From assembly GCF_000247695.1 (NCBI RefSeq), contig NW_004624730.1, positions 28,675,310 through 28,739,309 of the forward strand: a DNA stretch of 64,000 nucleotides. Direction: 5' to 3'. Below, in pieces: positions 25,125 to 37,284 of this stretch. Both the position numbers and the translations under genes were made by a program. This DNA comes from Heterocephalus glaber (Eukaryota > Chordata > Mammalia > Rodentia > Bathyergidae). Position 1 is the first letter of the stretch; the number at the start of each line of letters is the position of its first letter. The notes beneath the pieces were generated by a model that was not told the origin of the DNA, made no database searches, and was given only the letters and a program-made list of their open reading frames with translations.

Positions 25125-25244
25125 ATTTTTTTTTTTGAGACAGGGTCTTGCTATATATTCTAGACTGGCCTTGAACTCACTACTTAGCCCAGGATAGCCT
25201 TGAACTCTTCCCTCAGCCTCAGGAGTGCTGGGATTACCACCATG
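25125..25244 (-). repeat. B1 SINE, first part of a split copy
   Basis: Reverse B1 from 'ttgagacagggtcttgctat' to 'gtgctgggattaccaccatg'. The missing end ('accaccatgcccagccc') resumes at 25494 after a 249-bp insertion. The 9-base 'accaccatg' is present on both sides. Confidence 0.85.
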
Positions 25245-25493
25245 GTGATAATGGAAATTAAAACTAAAGCAATAATATGAATCTACAGACAAAAGCTTTA
25301 ATCGGAAAGTAAGAGAAAAAGGTAAGAGGTTTTAGATTAAGGAGCTGATAAAGATCAAGCCACTTCCTCAGTTAAGGAGACTAAGAGAATATAGGGAAAA
25401 AATCTCCAGCTTGAGTAGCTGGAGAGGCACACTCATGAAGAGTACCATGCTAGCCCATTAGTGAAGAAAAGGGAATAGTTTTATAGGAGGCTG
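25245..25493 (-). repeat. Unclassified element inserted in B1; inverted copy of 27089-27310
   Basis: The reverse complement aligns along its length to 27089-27310, sharing long runs such as 'aaagcttttgtctgtagatt' and 'cagcctcctataaaa'. It carries about 27 extra bases ('agctactcaagctggaga' area). It is flanked by 9-base direct repeats, so it is an insertion. No A tail, no clear terminal inverted repeats, no known family recognised. Confidence 0.7.
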
Positions 25494-25508
25494 ACCACCA
25501 TGCCCAGC
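25494..25508 (-). repeat. B1 SINE, second part of split copy
   Basis: 'accaccatgcccagc' is the B1 head in reverse and completes the copy at 25125-25244. Confidence 0.7.
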
Positions 25509-27088
25509 CCTCATTTTTAATGAGTGAATTGGATTAAAAAATTATCTGCAATTCTTTGTTCCTTAAAACCCCCTACCCCCAGTTCCTGTAGTATCTTTCT
25601 AAAATGTATATTTAGGCACTCTGGTTCTAGCAATGTGTTATAAAATTTCACGTGTGTGTATATTTTGAGTAGTGAAACTTTTTTTCTCCTTTAAGTGAAG
25701 TTTTAAACAGAACTCATGTGGATAAAGTAGAAGTGTACCTTTAGTGGAGAAGAGCATGCAGGGAGGATCAGTCTTGCCTTGTTGCCTCAGCCATACGCCA
25801 GTGACCCACTAAGGTTAAGAAATATAGTTTGAAATTGTTTTGTTCTAGAAAACCATTTTACTAGAAAAAGCCAGTCCCACAAGTCACAACCATGGGTAGA
25901 TTTTTTTTCTTTTTTTACTAATTCAAACATAATGAATTGAGATTTTAGAAGTTGAGGATATTAGGTAAACCAGATACTGTTGGATATTGGGTGTATTAAA
26001 ATATGCAGAATTCAGTGAAATAGATAATTCAAGGCTAGGTTTCATTTCTGGCTTTGGAAGCTTTCACGACCATCCCTGGTCTGTGCTGTTTGAGTGACCA
26101 AGAGGTAGCGATTTTCCCCTTTACCCTATTCTCCTCAATCCTTTCCTGCAGTGTGAGATAGTTCTTGGGTCAGATGTCTTGGTAGGCTGGAGTATTGAAT
26201 ACTAAGAAAACCCCCAGGGATTCGGGATTGTCTAGTAACTGCATTGAGTGTTATACTTTTGCACCTATCCTGCATCTTCCTTTTGTGACTTAGTTGGAGT
26301 ATGTGATTTACTACTCATGTTCTTCAGTCATTTCTGAGATGAAACGCAGAGAGAGAGCTTTTGGGCACCACTGTGTGTCTCACCTGCAGATACACATGGG
26401 GCTGGAGAGGCAGGCGGTTAATGTACCCAATAAATAGTTAATGTAGCCGCTACATTTTTTGACTTTTCTTTGAATTATAGTGCTTCAGTGTTAATTTTTT
26501 TTTGTGATGAAGATGTTCACCTAAATGATATTTATGTGTGTGTCTTACACATAGGTACAGTGTATATATTTATTATTGACATAATCAGAGACCACTGTAG
26601 AGAAAGAGGGCAGACAAACTGGGCTTTTAACCTTTACTCATTAAAATCATGGTAGTGTTTTCTAAGATAGGCAGGGACCTAAAAGTAGATTTTGCTAAAA
26701 TATACTTTGGCTTACAGATGCCTGACAGGTAATTAAAAGTAGACTTCATTCATTTTGTAAAGTGCTAGATCACATCCTTCTCAGCTCTACATATGGCATG
26801 TTAGTCATTTAGGGATTTTTGTCTAGAAGTTGAGAAACAAGTTTTATTAGCCCTAAATTTTACTAGTATATCTCATCACCCTTCAAGACTGAGAACACCT
26901 ATACTTAGAAGTCTCCATTGTTCTAAACCTATGGTTACCTTGGATTTCAAGAAAGTGTCACATGACTGAGACCATCCCAAGTCATGAGAACTCATCCCAT
27001 GGGAACTAAATTACTCTCAAGTCATGAGGTTTCCTTTGGAGCTAAAAACCAGGACTAAGATAATGAAAATTGGGACCCCAGTCCTCTA
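25509..27088. other. No gene recognised
   Basis: Non-coding. The part just before 27089 (26930-27088) may belong to the same element as the repeat that follows, but it has no counterpart in the 25-kb copy. Confidence 0.45.
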
Positions 27089-27310
27089 CAGCCTCCTATA
27101 AAATTGTTCCCTTTTCTTCACTAAGGGACTAGCATGCTCCTCTTCATGAGTGTGCCCCTCTTGCTATTCTTAGTTTCCTTAGCTGAGGAGCTAGCTTGAT
27201 CTTTGTCATCTCCTTAAGTTAAAGTCCCTTACCATTTTCTCTTTATTTTCAGTTTAAAGCTTTTGTCTGTAGATTCATACTGTTGGTTTAGTTTTAATTT
27301 CCATTATCAC
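27089..27310 (+). repeat. Unclassified element, + copy of the inverted pair
   Basis: Runs from 'cagcctcctataaaattg' to 'tttaatttccattatcac' and is matched in reverse at 25245-25493. A TATA-like 'ctataaaa' lies near its start, so an LTR origin is possible but unproven. Confidence 0.65.
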
Positions 27311-28066
27311 TAAAGCAAGGATTTGCACTAGCTGGTAACATCAGTATTAAATAAAATACATTTATATACCAGAATAATAAAAAATTTGATAAATAGCATA
27401 CTTAATGTACACTTGAAGAAAAAGAAACATTTCTTCATACAGGGACTGAAAGGTTCTCCTAAGACTGGGTTCTACAAGTTTTCTCTCTAAGTTGTTTCAT
27501 TCATTATCCTGCTGTTGGGATGTAACTGCAGGGCCCTGGAAACAGTACTCTCCGAGAGGTACCTCAGTATGTCCCTGGCTTTCCTTTAGGAGTAGACAGT
27601 CCTTTTGAACCCAGTTGTACTTTAAACCTTTAGGATTTGAGGAGAAACTTTCTGATCTGAGGTACATGGTCCAGGAAATACTTTCAAAAACATTCTTTCA
27701 CTAAAGTCTGAACCAGAACAGCCTTGGATAGGGTGAGTTTGCGGTTTATTATTCAAGCTGAGACTCTTTTTCAAGTGATTATAATCACCCTGGCACAGCA
27801 AGAGAAACCTGGGTTCCTTCTGGGCAAACCAGGGCATGTGTTTACCGTAACATAGGAAGACTTTGGAGAGTCAGAATAGAACTTTTGAGTACTTAGAGTA
27901 TTTTGATAGCCCAGTGCTTCACTGATGCCTTAAAAGGAGCCTCAAGTCAGGTAGATTCTGCCTTCTCCCTCTGTGTAGTTATTGAGTTTACTGCTGTGGT
28001 ATAGGATTGGCATATACTGTAAGACTATTTATTGAACATCTGTGATCTATTAATACTCTGTGTGTT
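27311..28066. other. No gene recognised
   Basis: Non-coding, with no repeat assigned. Confidence 0.5.
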
Positions 28067-28143
28067 TTTTTGTACCAGGGATCAAACTCGGGTCCTTGAG
28101 CTTGCGCAGCAGGCGGCAAAACCACTGAGCTAAATCCCGAGCC
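28067..28143 (-). repeat. ID SINE
   Basis: Reverse ID: 'gtaccagggatcaaactcgg', 'gcttgcgcagcaggcggcaa', 'gagctaaatcccgagcc'. Closely similar to the copy at 246-330, so the same subfamily. Confidence 0.92.
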
Positions 28144-29158
28144 GTCTCTGTGTTTGTTTTTATGAGAATTCTTTCATCTGCCCTGACTTACAGCTCTTGC
28201 TCTAATGCATTCTTTCTCTGGTTTATTTTAATTCTTATTTGTTGACTGTATCTGTCCCTTCTGTTATCCCTGTATTTTTAAAAATTTTGGAAACAAATTT
28301 ATTTTTTATGTGGTAAATATTTTTGTAATTTGATATATAAATAGGATTTGTAAGCCCTGTAAAAGGGGGAGTCACTTTCTGTTTTTTGGTCAAGCACAGA
28401 ATTTAGCTCACTGCTGGGGATGGAGTGGTCCTTACTATATTGATGAATGGAACTAGGGAGATCATGGTGGGGTGGCCAAGCATTGACGTTTGGAAGTGTA
28501 GAAAGGGGCTACCATGTCATTTTATGTAGCCTAATGAAATGGATTGCATGGGGCACTCTCTTTTAAGAATTGATACGACCCACCAACATAATCTTTCATT
28601 TTCTTCTTTACCTAGCTCCACTAGTATTTTTTAAATCAGTTTTTAATGGCTTTTTCTATAAGCACAGCCCTATATAGTGCAGCTTTGTTCTTTGTTGACC
28701 ATTATTCTTAGATGTATAGGCTTTAAGAGTTTAGTCTTAAAAAAGTAATAACCCCTTATTCTTATAAATAATGGTAATGATTTTTCTCTTTTCAAAATGC
28801 CACTCCTACTCTAACTATACTAACTGTATTAACTATACTAACTTACTCAAAGCTAAGACATCTATAGCCAAGCCAATATTCCCTTTTATACAGAGGGTAT
28901 CTTGACTCTCCTGCTGGTCTTCCAGTTTCTATGTCCTCAGGCTGTGTACTCTTGAGCCATGGGTGTATCTGGTCCCTTTGATTCTGTGTTCAGGGCACGT
29001 ATGAGCCCTATGTGTCCAATGACATAAGCTTTGATTATTTTGGGAGGGTCATCCTGACTTTTAGAGCCATGTTTTATGCATTTAATTTGAAACATGATGG
29101 GAATGGAATTTTCCAAGAAACATCACATACTCTTTCTGAAAGTAACTATAAATATGAG
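28144..29158. other. No gene; short 9-bp tandem repeat
   Basis: Contains four units of a 9-mer close to TAACTATAC at 28812-28847. Otherwise unremarkable. Confidence 0.5.
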
Positions 29159-29196
29159 TGATATTACACTTAATCTTAGCCAAAAGACGAAGTAAT
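29159..29196 (-). pseudogene. U2 snRNA 5' fragment, tailless retrocopy
   Basis: The minus strand reads CTTCGTCTTTTGGCTAAGAT then TAAGTGTAATATC, matching the first ~40 nt of U2 snRNA (…CTTCTCGGCCTTTTGGCTAAGATCAAGTGTAGTATC…) with a short deletion and a few substitutions. The rest of U2 and any A tail are absent. The flanks share an imperfect repeat ('taactataaatatgag' at 29143-29158, 'taattatatgag' at 29193-29204). Not functional. Confidence 0.75.
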
Positions 29197-29204
29197 TATA
29201 TGAG

Positions 29205-30117
29205 AGTTACTAAGAAGGGGTTTGCATATATGAATGATGGAGAAACAAAGGATAGTGAGGAGCAGAGGTAGTAGTGATGGTGGAAGTATATTGATGGCAA
29301 CTCTTTTAATATCAAAATTAGTTTTTAATCTAATTTGTTATCAGAATTTTACAAATGTGTGACAAATTGAATTAAACTGATAGTCAGACGAAGGCTACTT
29401 TGAATTATGAACAGTAAGGGGGTACGGTGATGAGGGGCCAGAAAAATATAAACATTCTTTTTGTAAAATAGCAAGGAATTCATGAACCCTGAATTAAGTA
29501 CCCTGACATAAACTAAGCATTTTATTTTTCAGAACACATCATATTAGAATTATCAGATTCTAAGTCAAACGAGTGATTGTTCTCTTTTGGGAATTTGTTG
29601 TTATTCATCTCCAGTAGTTTGAATAGCACCGAATCATAGTTTGCCTTCCCTATAGCCCCTGTATTTTGTTAGAGGAGTTTGCCTACTCAGATAGCTGCAT
29701 ACTGAGACATTGATGCTGTGCCCAGTAGTGAAGATAAGCATGGACCTGGTGGTGACCCTGGCATGTGGCTGGCAGCAGTGGGCACCTGCTTGCCCAGCCA
29801 TAGACTTGACATGGTGTAGCCATTTGGAGGTCTCCCATGCCAGGTAGTGTGAAGGGAATTTGGTGAATCCTACTTTATTTAAAAATTTCCTTTAATTTAC
29901 TAAGGAATGCACAATGTAGAAAAATTTGATACATTGAGAGAGAAAGTTTTGTCACTTGGTGACTTTGACACTAGGAGTTTGTACTTCCTAGTTGTGCACT
30001 AAGAAAATAACAGTAATAATAACACCTAAGATTTAACAGTATATGTATACTACTGTAAATAATATACTTCCAGATGTTATTTTAAATTTTTTGCTTATAT
30101 AAAATTATTAAAACCTG
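29205..30117. other. No gene recognised
   Basis: A G/C-richer patch at 29690-29860 shows no open frame with family features. Confidence 0.45.
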
Positions 30118-30245
30118 ATAGCTAATGCGTGAGGTAGTTGCTGTTATTGTCTCCCCAGTTAAGCAGTGAGGTTGCAGCATGATGAAGCTAAGTTTCTTGC
30201 CTGAGGTCACACAACTGGTAAGGATTTGAGTTGAGGCAGGGTGGC
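30118..30245 (-). repeat. MIR SINE
   Basis: Reverse MIR: 'ttgctgttattgtctcccca', 'tgcctgaggtcacacaactg', 'gtaaggatttgag'. Confidence 0.8.
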
Positions 30246-30662
30246 ACCATAGTTTTCTCTCCCTTAAACATGTGCCCTCTTCTGGTCCTCTAGGATGCAA
30301 AGAAATCACTGCAGTGAATGAGTTTTTAGTGGTGGCAGTGAGGAAACTTTGGAAAGTGCAGTGTGGGTAATGAATGAGAATTAAGACATTTCTGCATGGG
30401 TGCAGAAGTGGGTGCAGAGCGGGATCTACTCAGGATAGCATCAAAGCTCTGCTTTTAGGGCTGCCCAGTACCCTTTAGTGGTTTAGTTTATCAGCCTCAC
30501 CTAAACTTGTCACTTGTCCCTTTGCTATTAGCACGTGAAGCTGTTAAAAAAGAAAGCCTACTAATTGGAGCCACCCAAACTTGCCTTAAAATTATAAGCA
30601 TCTGTTTCACTTTAAACTGTGTATTACATTTCCTGTGCTGAACTTTTATAAACATCTCAATC
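30246..30662. other. No gene recognised
   Basis: Non-coding sequence with nothing identified. Confidence 0.5.
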
Positions 30663-30711
30663 CAGAAGGAAATATATAGGGCCAGGTATTTAGCTCAGAA
30701 GGAAATATATA
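30663..30711 (+). repeat. ID head fragment between 16-bp direct repeats
   Basis: The perfect direct repeat 'cagaaggaaatatata' (30663-30678 and 30696-30711) flanks 17 bases, 'gggccaggtatttagct'. With the shared 'cag' this is the first 20 bases of an ID element (two mismatches to 'gggccggggatttagctcag'). Only the 5' head is present and there is no A tail. Confidence 0.75.
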
Positions 30712-31839
30712 AATGTGATGTTCACAATTTACTACCCTAGCAAGAGCTGAAAAAATTATCATCAGTCACTGGCCTTTAAATAGCATTTGTTTGTAAAGTT
30801 ACTTAGTACTTTGATCTTGAGTATAATACCAAATTGAGTCATATCAACTTTCCAAAAAGCTTTGCATGTTTCATCGTTAATTTAATTTTCTTTACAGCTA
30901 TTTCCCAGAACACTAAGTGGAAATTTTAAGATTTTCTTCAGTGATATTTGAAAGCATCCAAGAGCAAATTGATTTAATATATGCAGTGAGTAAGGACTCA
31001 TCTCTAAGGGATTAACATAATATAGAGGTTAAGAACATAGGCTACAAGTTTGGAAATCATGGATCAAACATTACCTCCCTAATTGTCAGCTAGAGTTGTT
31101 GTAAGAAATCCACAAGTAAATACAAAGTAGGGTAGATGTGAGTACAACAATAAAGTGAGACAAGTCTTTATTAATAGTTATTGAATACAGAAAGACATAT
31201 AGCTGTAGAGGGAAGTTGGACATTTCTTGTTAATCTCCTTACCCCATTAACATTAGGTCTTGGTGACTTTTCCAGGTCAGTTTTTAAAGCTCTGTTTTTT
31301 TCTTTTGAACAGTTGCATGCCATTCACCTGAAGAAAGGATTCATGATATAACCATTACCCTATTGTGTTTGGGTTTTTTCATTTTTCTTTATTGTTGTAA
31401 ACATCTCTGTATTTGTATTTCCTTGCTCCCTCATTTCCCTCAGAACTTTGAAGTCTGTGTTTTGAGCTTAGTCTTCAGCATCGCTGCTGCAATTGATCTC
31501 CTGAAGTAGTGGGCATCAAGAAGAGTTCGTGTTCACTTAGCATAAAATTAAGTAATTATTGGATGAACTTTTCTATAATGTAAATTGAAGAACTGGATTG
31601 TTATCACAGAGCAGTAGGAGTGTATTTTGTCAGATAAGGAAGATAAAACTGCCTACGAGCTTTTATTAAAATGTCTTATGTCCTGACTCAGAAATTCAAA
31701 TGGAAACTTATTAGTTGGTTGATGATTGTATAAAGTGCAGTTCTCTAAGATAACCATAGGCCATTATGGAGAACTTTCTCATTTGCATTTAATGAGATAT
31801 CTTAGCCCTAGAGTTGTTCTTCCTCAGATTACAATTTAA
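30712..31839. other. No gene; possible MIR at 31020-31150
   Basis: 'atagaggttaagaacatagg' at about 31023 resembles MIR 5' sequence. Otherwise nothing is identified. Confidence 0.4.
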
Positions 31840-32500
31840 TTTGTGTCTTAAAACACTCCCCTCAGTCATAGTCATTGCTGGGAAACAGGAGTCTCCTAAC
31901 TCTTCAACTCACTCCCTTCTCCAGCCAGTTGCAAGGGGGATCTCTTTAAGTATACAGGCTGGCTCTTACTACTCCGTGTTCAAATCTTCCCAGTGTGTGG
32001 GGAGAGGATGTCTCATCACATTTAGAATAAAATCCAGATTTTGAACCCTGCCAGTATGGCCCAATGCGACCACCTGGCCCTGCCTAGTTCTCTGACTGGA
32101 CTAGTTTCTTTACCTCACCCTTCTGTTGATGCCACATTGGCTGCCTTGCTCCTCTTCTTCCAAGATGTCTCCCATCTTGGAAACTTTCCTGCCTCTTTGT
32201 CTTCCTCATTTGCCAGGTCTCTGTCCTTTTCTTTCAGCTTCATAGTGGTCTCTTGTGATCATCTCATATACCAGGCAATATCTGTTATGTCCTATCTCTG
32301 GCCTTCTAGGTTGTTCTTCAGTCCAAAACTACACATTATGCTGTTAGTTATTTGTTTACTCTGTGCCCTTCTCCAGAATCATAAGCCTCACAACATTGGG
32401 AACTATGCCTCCATGCACTGCTGTATCACCAGCTCCTGGAGTAGCGCCTGGCACAGTAGAAGTTCTCAGCACCCATTCAACCTGTGAAGGGCTAAAAGAA
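31840..32500 (+). mobile_element. LINE-2 3' region
   Basis: 'agaataaaatccagattttg', 'cctgccagtatggcccaatg' and the end 'gcgcctggcacagtagaagt' 'tctcagcacccattcaac' follow the L2 3' end order. The 148-codon frame inside is repeat-derived and is not called. Confidence 0.75.
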
Positions 32501-33450
32501 GACCTACTAGTAGAATATAATGTATGATGCTGTGCTTTAATCTGAATATTTATCACAGAAGCCAAAGGTAGATCTTCTATTTAAAGATAAAGAGATCACA
32601 AACTAAGTCTTTCATTTAATTTTTCCTGGCACAGGCTTGGAATTTCTGAGAAATTTTCAGAAAGCAGAAGTTCCATAGAGTGATTTCTCATCTTTGAGTA
32701 TCATCTTCTCTTTTACTCTTGTATTCATATCTTAGATCGTGAAAGCCCTTTTGAGTGTTAGTTCCCATCTTGTCAAATGTCTACTTATAGGTCCCTTCTC
32801 TCCACCCCTCTCCCCCTTCAAATCAGTAGTGACAGTTTGACACCATGTATATTCAGGGTTCCTCCTTAGGGAAGTAAAAAATACACAGAGGGCTCATCCT
32901 AAGAACACCCCTCTACAGGGGAGCATAACAGAGGATGAGGGAATCATCATCACAGTCTCATCAGGAGCACTTTCATCCAGCATATCTTACATAAGGGTGA
33001 CAAAATGTTGAAACATTTCTAAATTAGAAGGGTCTTAGCCCTTTGTAGGTAATCATGGAAAGGCTTAGGACCATGTCTTATGGTCTTGAGAACTGAAGGA
33101 GTCAGGCAAAGGCAGAGTACTCTATTCTCAGTGAGAACAAGGAGGCTTTGATTGTTGTCTGCATCTTGAACTCAGCTGCAGGAAGTCCTGAGCTACCTAT
33201 CTGCTTAAGTTCTCCTCGGCAGTGGGTATAGGTGTCTTAGCTTTGGAGCTATCTGACTTCCCTTCTTTCGGTACCTTTTTTCTCCTTAGTGTTTCTGTGG
33301 TGGAACATTACTATGGAAACTTTATGCTAATGAATGTTTCTTGCACCATAAGTTTGGAAAAGGCTCTGCTAAATAATTACATTTCCTTTTGTGGCCTCCA
33401 TTTCTGGGCATTTAGAATCTTCTGGGCATTTAAAATGAGAACATGAAGAC
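32501..33450. other. No gene recognised
   Basis: Non-coding, with no repeat assigned. Confidence 0.5.
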
Positions 33451-33522
33451 TGGAGGTATAGCTCAGTGGTAAAGCATATGCTTAGCATGCACAAGACTCT
33501 TGAGTTTGACTCCAAGACCCCC
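33451..33522 (+). pseudogene. tRNA-Ala(AGC)-like pseudogene or SINE head
   Basis: 'tggaggtatagctcagtggt', 'aaagcatatgcttagcatgc' with anticodon AGC at 33484-33486, then a degraded T arm. Close to tRNA-Ala but with broken acceptor and T-stem pairs and no proper 3' end. Probably a tRNA-derived retrosequence, not a working tRNA. Confidence 0.6.
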
Positions 33523-35727
33523 TTTCTCCTCCAAACACAGAGAACATTAGTCTATCATAATCAAAACATGAACAGATTTGTGAAACTTTTTTAGCCTTAT
33601 CACTGAATGTCTCTCAAAATCTCAAGCAAAAGAAACCTTTAGGTTCATATTTATAGTACCAACCAGTAGCAAGCAATTTGTTGTTGAGTGAATGAACTTA
33701 ACATTAAACATAGGTTGCCTAGACTATAGACATTATTAAAATTATATTTGCACAAAAGCACTTGTATAATAGTACTGTCTTCAAGTTGCATCTGTGACTT
33801 TCATATTAGCATTAGCTGTATTAGTTAGTGCTATTATTTTATTGAATATTTTCCAGCATCTTGAAGATCTTAAGTAAATTGAGGTAATTAGTGTGCAAGT
33901 GGTATGAACAGATTGGTAGAAAGGAGATTGGACCATAAGAGAAAGGCTGTGGGACTTGGTGGCTTGGCACATGAAGAAATAAGGCACATGTGTAGGGGCA
34001 GTTGGCAGCCTGGTGAGGAGAAAGATGAAGGTCATAACAAAAAAGTGATGGTAGAGATATTCTGTGAAGGGCAAGCTCCTTTCCTCTAGGAAGAAAGTTG
34101 TATACCCTAATCTCAGCATATCATAGGATTCTATAACTTTTCTAATCCCCTTCTTCTCCTGTGGTCAGTCCAGTCTCTCTTGGGGTGCCTTTAATGTAAT
34201 TAAAAATGGATTTTATGGGAAGCTTAGATTTGCTTTGTAGATAATGTTGGTGAATTAGTTCTATGCTCTGAAGCACAAGAGAACTTTTCCTAATTTAATA
34301 TTATATGGGTAGCATTCTTTGGTGCATTTCTTGCATGGTAGTGTTTCTTACATTCTTTAAATGGAAAGTCTGTCACTTGGAATATTAACTATAAACACTC
34401 CATGCAGTATTTATGGCTTAAGATAACATTTTTAAATAGATTTTTTTTTCTTTTATCTTTTTGACCTTCAGCTATGGGGAGCATTATATATTACACATTT
34501 AGAAAAGCACAAAAATAATGGGGAGCTATTAAGGAGATGGTGGTAATTGAAATACATGATGAGAAAAGCAATTTAAGTCCATAACTTAACCAGATTAAAG
34601 TATCTAGTCACAAAACTTATATTTCTTTAGGAAAGAAACAACAGTAGGTTTTTATCACATTTTCTCATCTTTTCTTCTTAAATTCTAAGCGACTGTTGTT
34701 GGTTGTCGTTAAGAAATGTTAACTTGTGGATCTGGGTAGGTCTTAAAAACAGAGTGTGTGCAAAGCACTAATGACCATGTAGGTCCTTATCGAGTTACAG
34801 TTTTCTCATGGCACTTTTCCAATTGCATTGCCAAAATTTAAGCTTTAAGGTAGAGTAATAAAAAAATGAACCTTACTAAACAAGCCTCAGTAATATCAAG
34901 CAAGCAAGCTGTCAAAATAAGAGGTTTTCAGAATAGTTTTTTCATTTCTTTGTATGTATGCTCTATTCTAGTTAATTCATTAATTTCTCTCTTTTGAATC
35001 TTGTGTGTTCTTAGTAAAATCTCAAATACATAGCTTGAAATATTATATTTTTGGAAGTGCCATGGGTAATAATCTTTATTTGAATAGCGAGAATAATTCT
35101 CTTTATGCTTTGGGATGACATGTTTTCAAGAAGAAATTCTAGTTAAACATTTTCAAAAGTCATCTAAATCGTATAAGATAGCACCAATATTTTAAGCCAT
35201 AGAAAATATGTCTCCGGAGAGTAATATTTTTAAACATTTATTACTCATTTTCAAGTTTTCTTCAGAGGTGCTTTCAACAGAGCTGTGATTCACTGACTGT
35301 TTTATGGAGCTTAATTCATTAAGAGGATTCAGTCTACACTAATGATGTGGTAATTGTTCTAATGAATATACTCAAAGAAGAAAATATTGTGAGCAAGCAG
35401 TTTCCATTTTTATGTGCTGGGTTAAACTGTTACTTGTACAGAAATAGAAACTTTGGATTTTCTCTGCCCCGATCAAGGGCTCGTTTTAGGACAGGACCAT
35501 AACATCAGTCCTAGATTGCTCCATTTGGTCTTGTTCATGACTGCAATCACTAGGTTTTCTTTCCAGGATGTTACTGAGGCTAAGCATGGGCCCTTCAAGA
35601 AGGTTCAAGATACCTTTGTTTAATCCGTGGGCCACTTGTAAATGAATCATGAATCAGGAATATTTATAAAGCACTTGTTCTCTACATAGAATTATCAAAA
35701 GTTATTCAAGTTGTGTCTTACGCCTAA
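33523..35727. other. No gene recognised
   Basis: Long AT-rich unique sequence. Opposite open frames at 33781-34119 have no family features. Confidence 0.45.
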
Positions 35728-36775
35728 TGTAAAACTAAAACTATAAACCTTCTAGAGGAAAACAGAGTATCTTCCCAATCTTGAGTAGGTAATGATTTCT
35801 TAGATTACAAACTATATTAAATATAAAAGAAAAATTAATAAGTTGAACCTAATCAAAATTCAAAACTTCCAGTTTTCATTAGACACCATTAAAGTTTGGG
35901 AGGAAATATTTATAGTACATATCTCTGTTAGAGTTTTCAGACTATTTAAAGTACTTTCATTACAGAGTTCTCAGACAATAAAAGACAAAACAGCTAAAGA
36001 AAAAGCCAGAGGACATGAACAAATAATTCATAAAAGATGCTTGACCAAGAAGCACCTGAAAAGACCATCAGTATCTTTAATCTGGGGCAATGCAAATTAA
36101 AATGACAATGATAAATTACATGCAGTAGAATGATTCCTCCCTTTAATCCCCCCCTACAACCTCACAATATGAAGAGTTGACAAGGAAATAGAATAACTGA
36201 TACTGTAATATGTTTTTGGTGGGAGTACAAAATAGTAATTCTACTTTGGAAAAGTTTGGTAGCTTCTCATCAAGTTAAACAGATAGCTACCTTTTGACTT
36301 AGTAATTTTACTCGTAGGTGTTTACCCAAGAGAAATGAAAGCATGTATCTATAAAAGACTTTGACTAGAATATTCATAACAAATTTATTCTTAATAGTTC
36401 AAAATTAGGAATGACCCAACTGCTCATTAGTGGGTTAAAATGGGCAAACAAATTGTGATATATAGAGTAAAATACTACTCAGAGCCCAACAGGGATGATT
36501 AGTGCCGAAAATATGGATAGATCTGAATATAGTACGTTGAATGAAAAACGTCAGACACAAATGAATATGTACTGTGTGATTCAGTTAACTGTAGTTTAAT
36601 TACTGGTCAGACTAAGATTTAGTGATAGAAATTAGGAATATAGATGATGTGACTAGAAAAGAGTGCTGGGGAATTTTTGCCTTAATTTCAGTGCTGATTA
36701 CATGTTGTCAGACCCATTGAATTGTGTATCTGAACTGTTTTCTATTTAATTATATGTAGTTTATTTAAATTAAGT
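35728..36775 (+). mobile_element. LINE-1 3' part (end of ORF2 plus 3' UTR), defective
   Basis: An open stretch near 35843-36100 matches the L1 ORF2 C-terminal region. It is followed by the typical 3' sequence ('tttacccaagagaaatgaaa', 'gtactgtgtgattcagttaa'). No reverse transcriptase or endonuclease domain is left. An old L1M-class insertion. Confidence 0.8.
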
Positions 36776-37150
36776 GGGAACAAGGTCTCAGGCATAGTAC
36801 TTGCCCTTGCAGCAAGGATATGGAGGAGATATTGAGGAGATTGTAATTTTGAGTAAATATTGTAGGAGTTTGAAAGATGGCAGAGACTATAGGGGCTGCA
36901 CACCACTAGAGCTCTCAGAAGAAGGTTTGTGTTGTGTTTTGAAGGTATGGAGAGTTAAGTGTCATTAGAGATTGGAGAGAAAATATTCCAAGTAAGGTCA
37001 AGCTCTCAGGTCATCCAGATAAAAATAAGACATGTTTTGGGATCAGGAAATGTATAAATTGAAGTTGTTTTTCTACTCAATGTATCATTCTCAGGGATTA
37101 TATATAGTGTGATTAAGATATACAGGGAATCCATAAATTAAAAAATTATA
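36776..37150. other. No gene recognised
   Basis: Non-coding, with no repeat assigned. Confidence 0.5.
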
Positions 37151-37245
37151 GCTAGGATTTAGCTCAGTGATTCTGCTGTCTGCCTCCTTGTAGGTGCAAG
37201 GACTCGAGTTCGATCCCTGGTACCACACACACACACACACAACAA
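37151..37245 (+). repeat. ID SINE with (CA)n tail
   Basis: 'gctaggatttagctcagtga', 'ggactcgagttcgatccctg' and 'gtaccacacacacacac', then an A-rich tail. The second + strand standalone ID; the tail has grown into a microsatellite. Confidence 0.9.
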
Positions 37246-37284
37246 AAACAAAATTAAAAAAATGTTAGTAAAAGACACATCATC

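Noticed and set aside
32041..32487. 148-codon + strand open frame
   Set aside because: It lies within an L2 3' remnant; its translation has no protein family features.
33451..33522. Functional tRNA-Ala(AGC) gene
   Set aside because: Acceptor and T-stem pairs are broken and the 3' part does not close the acceptor stem; best seen as a retrosequence.
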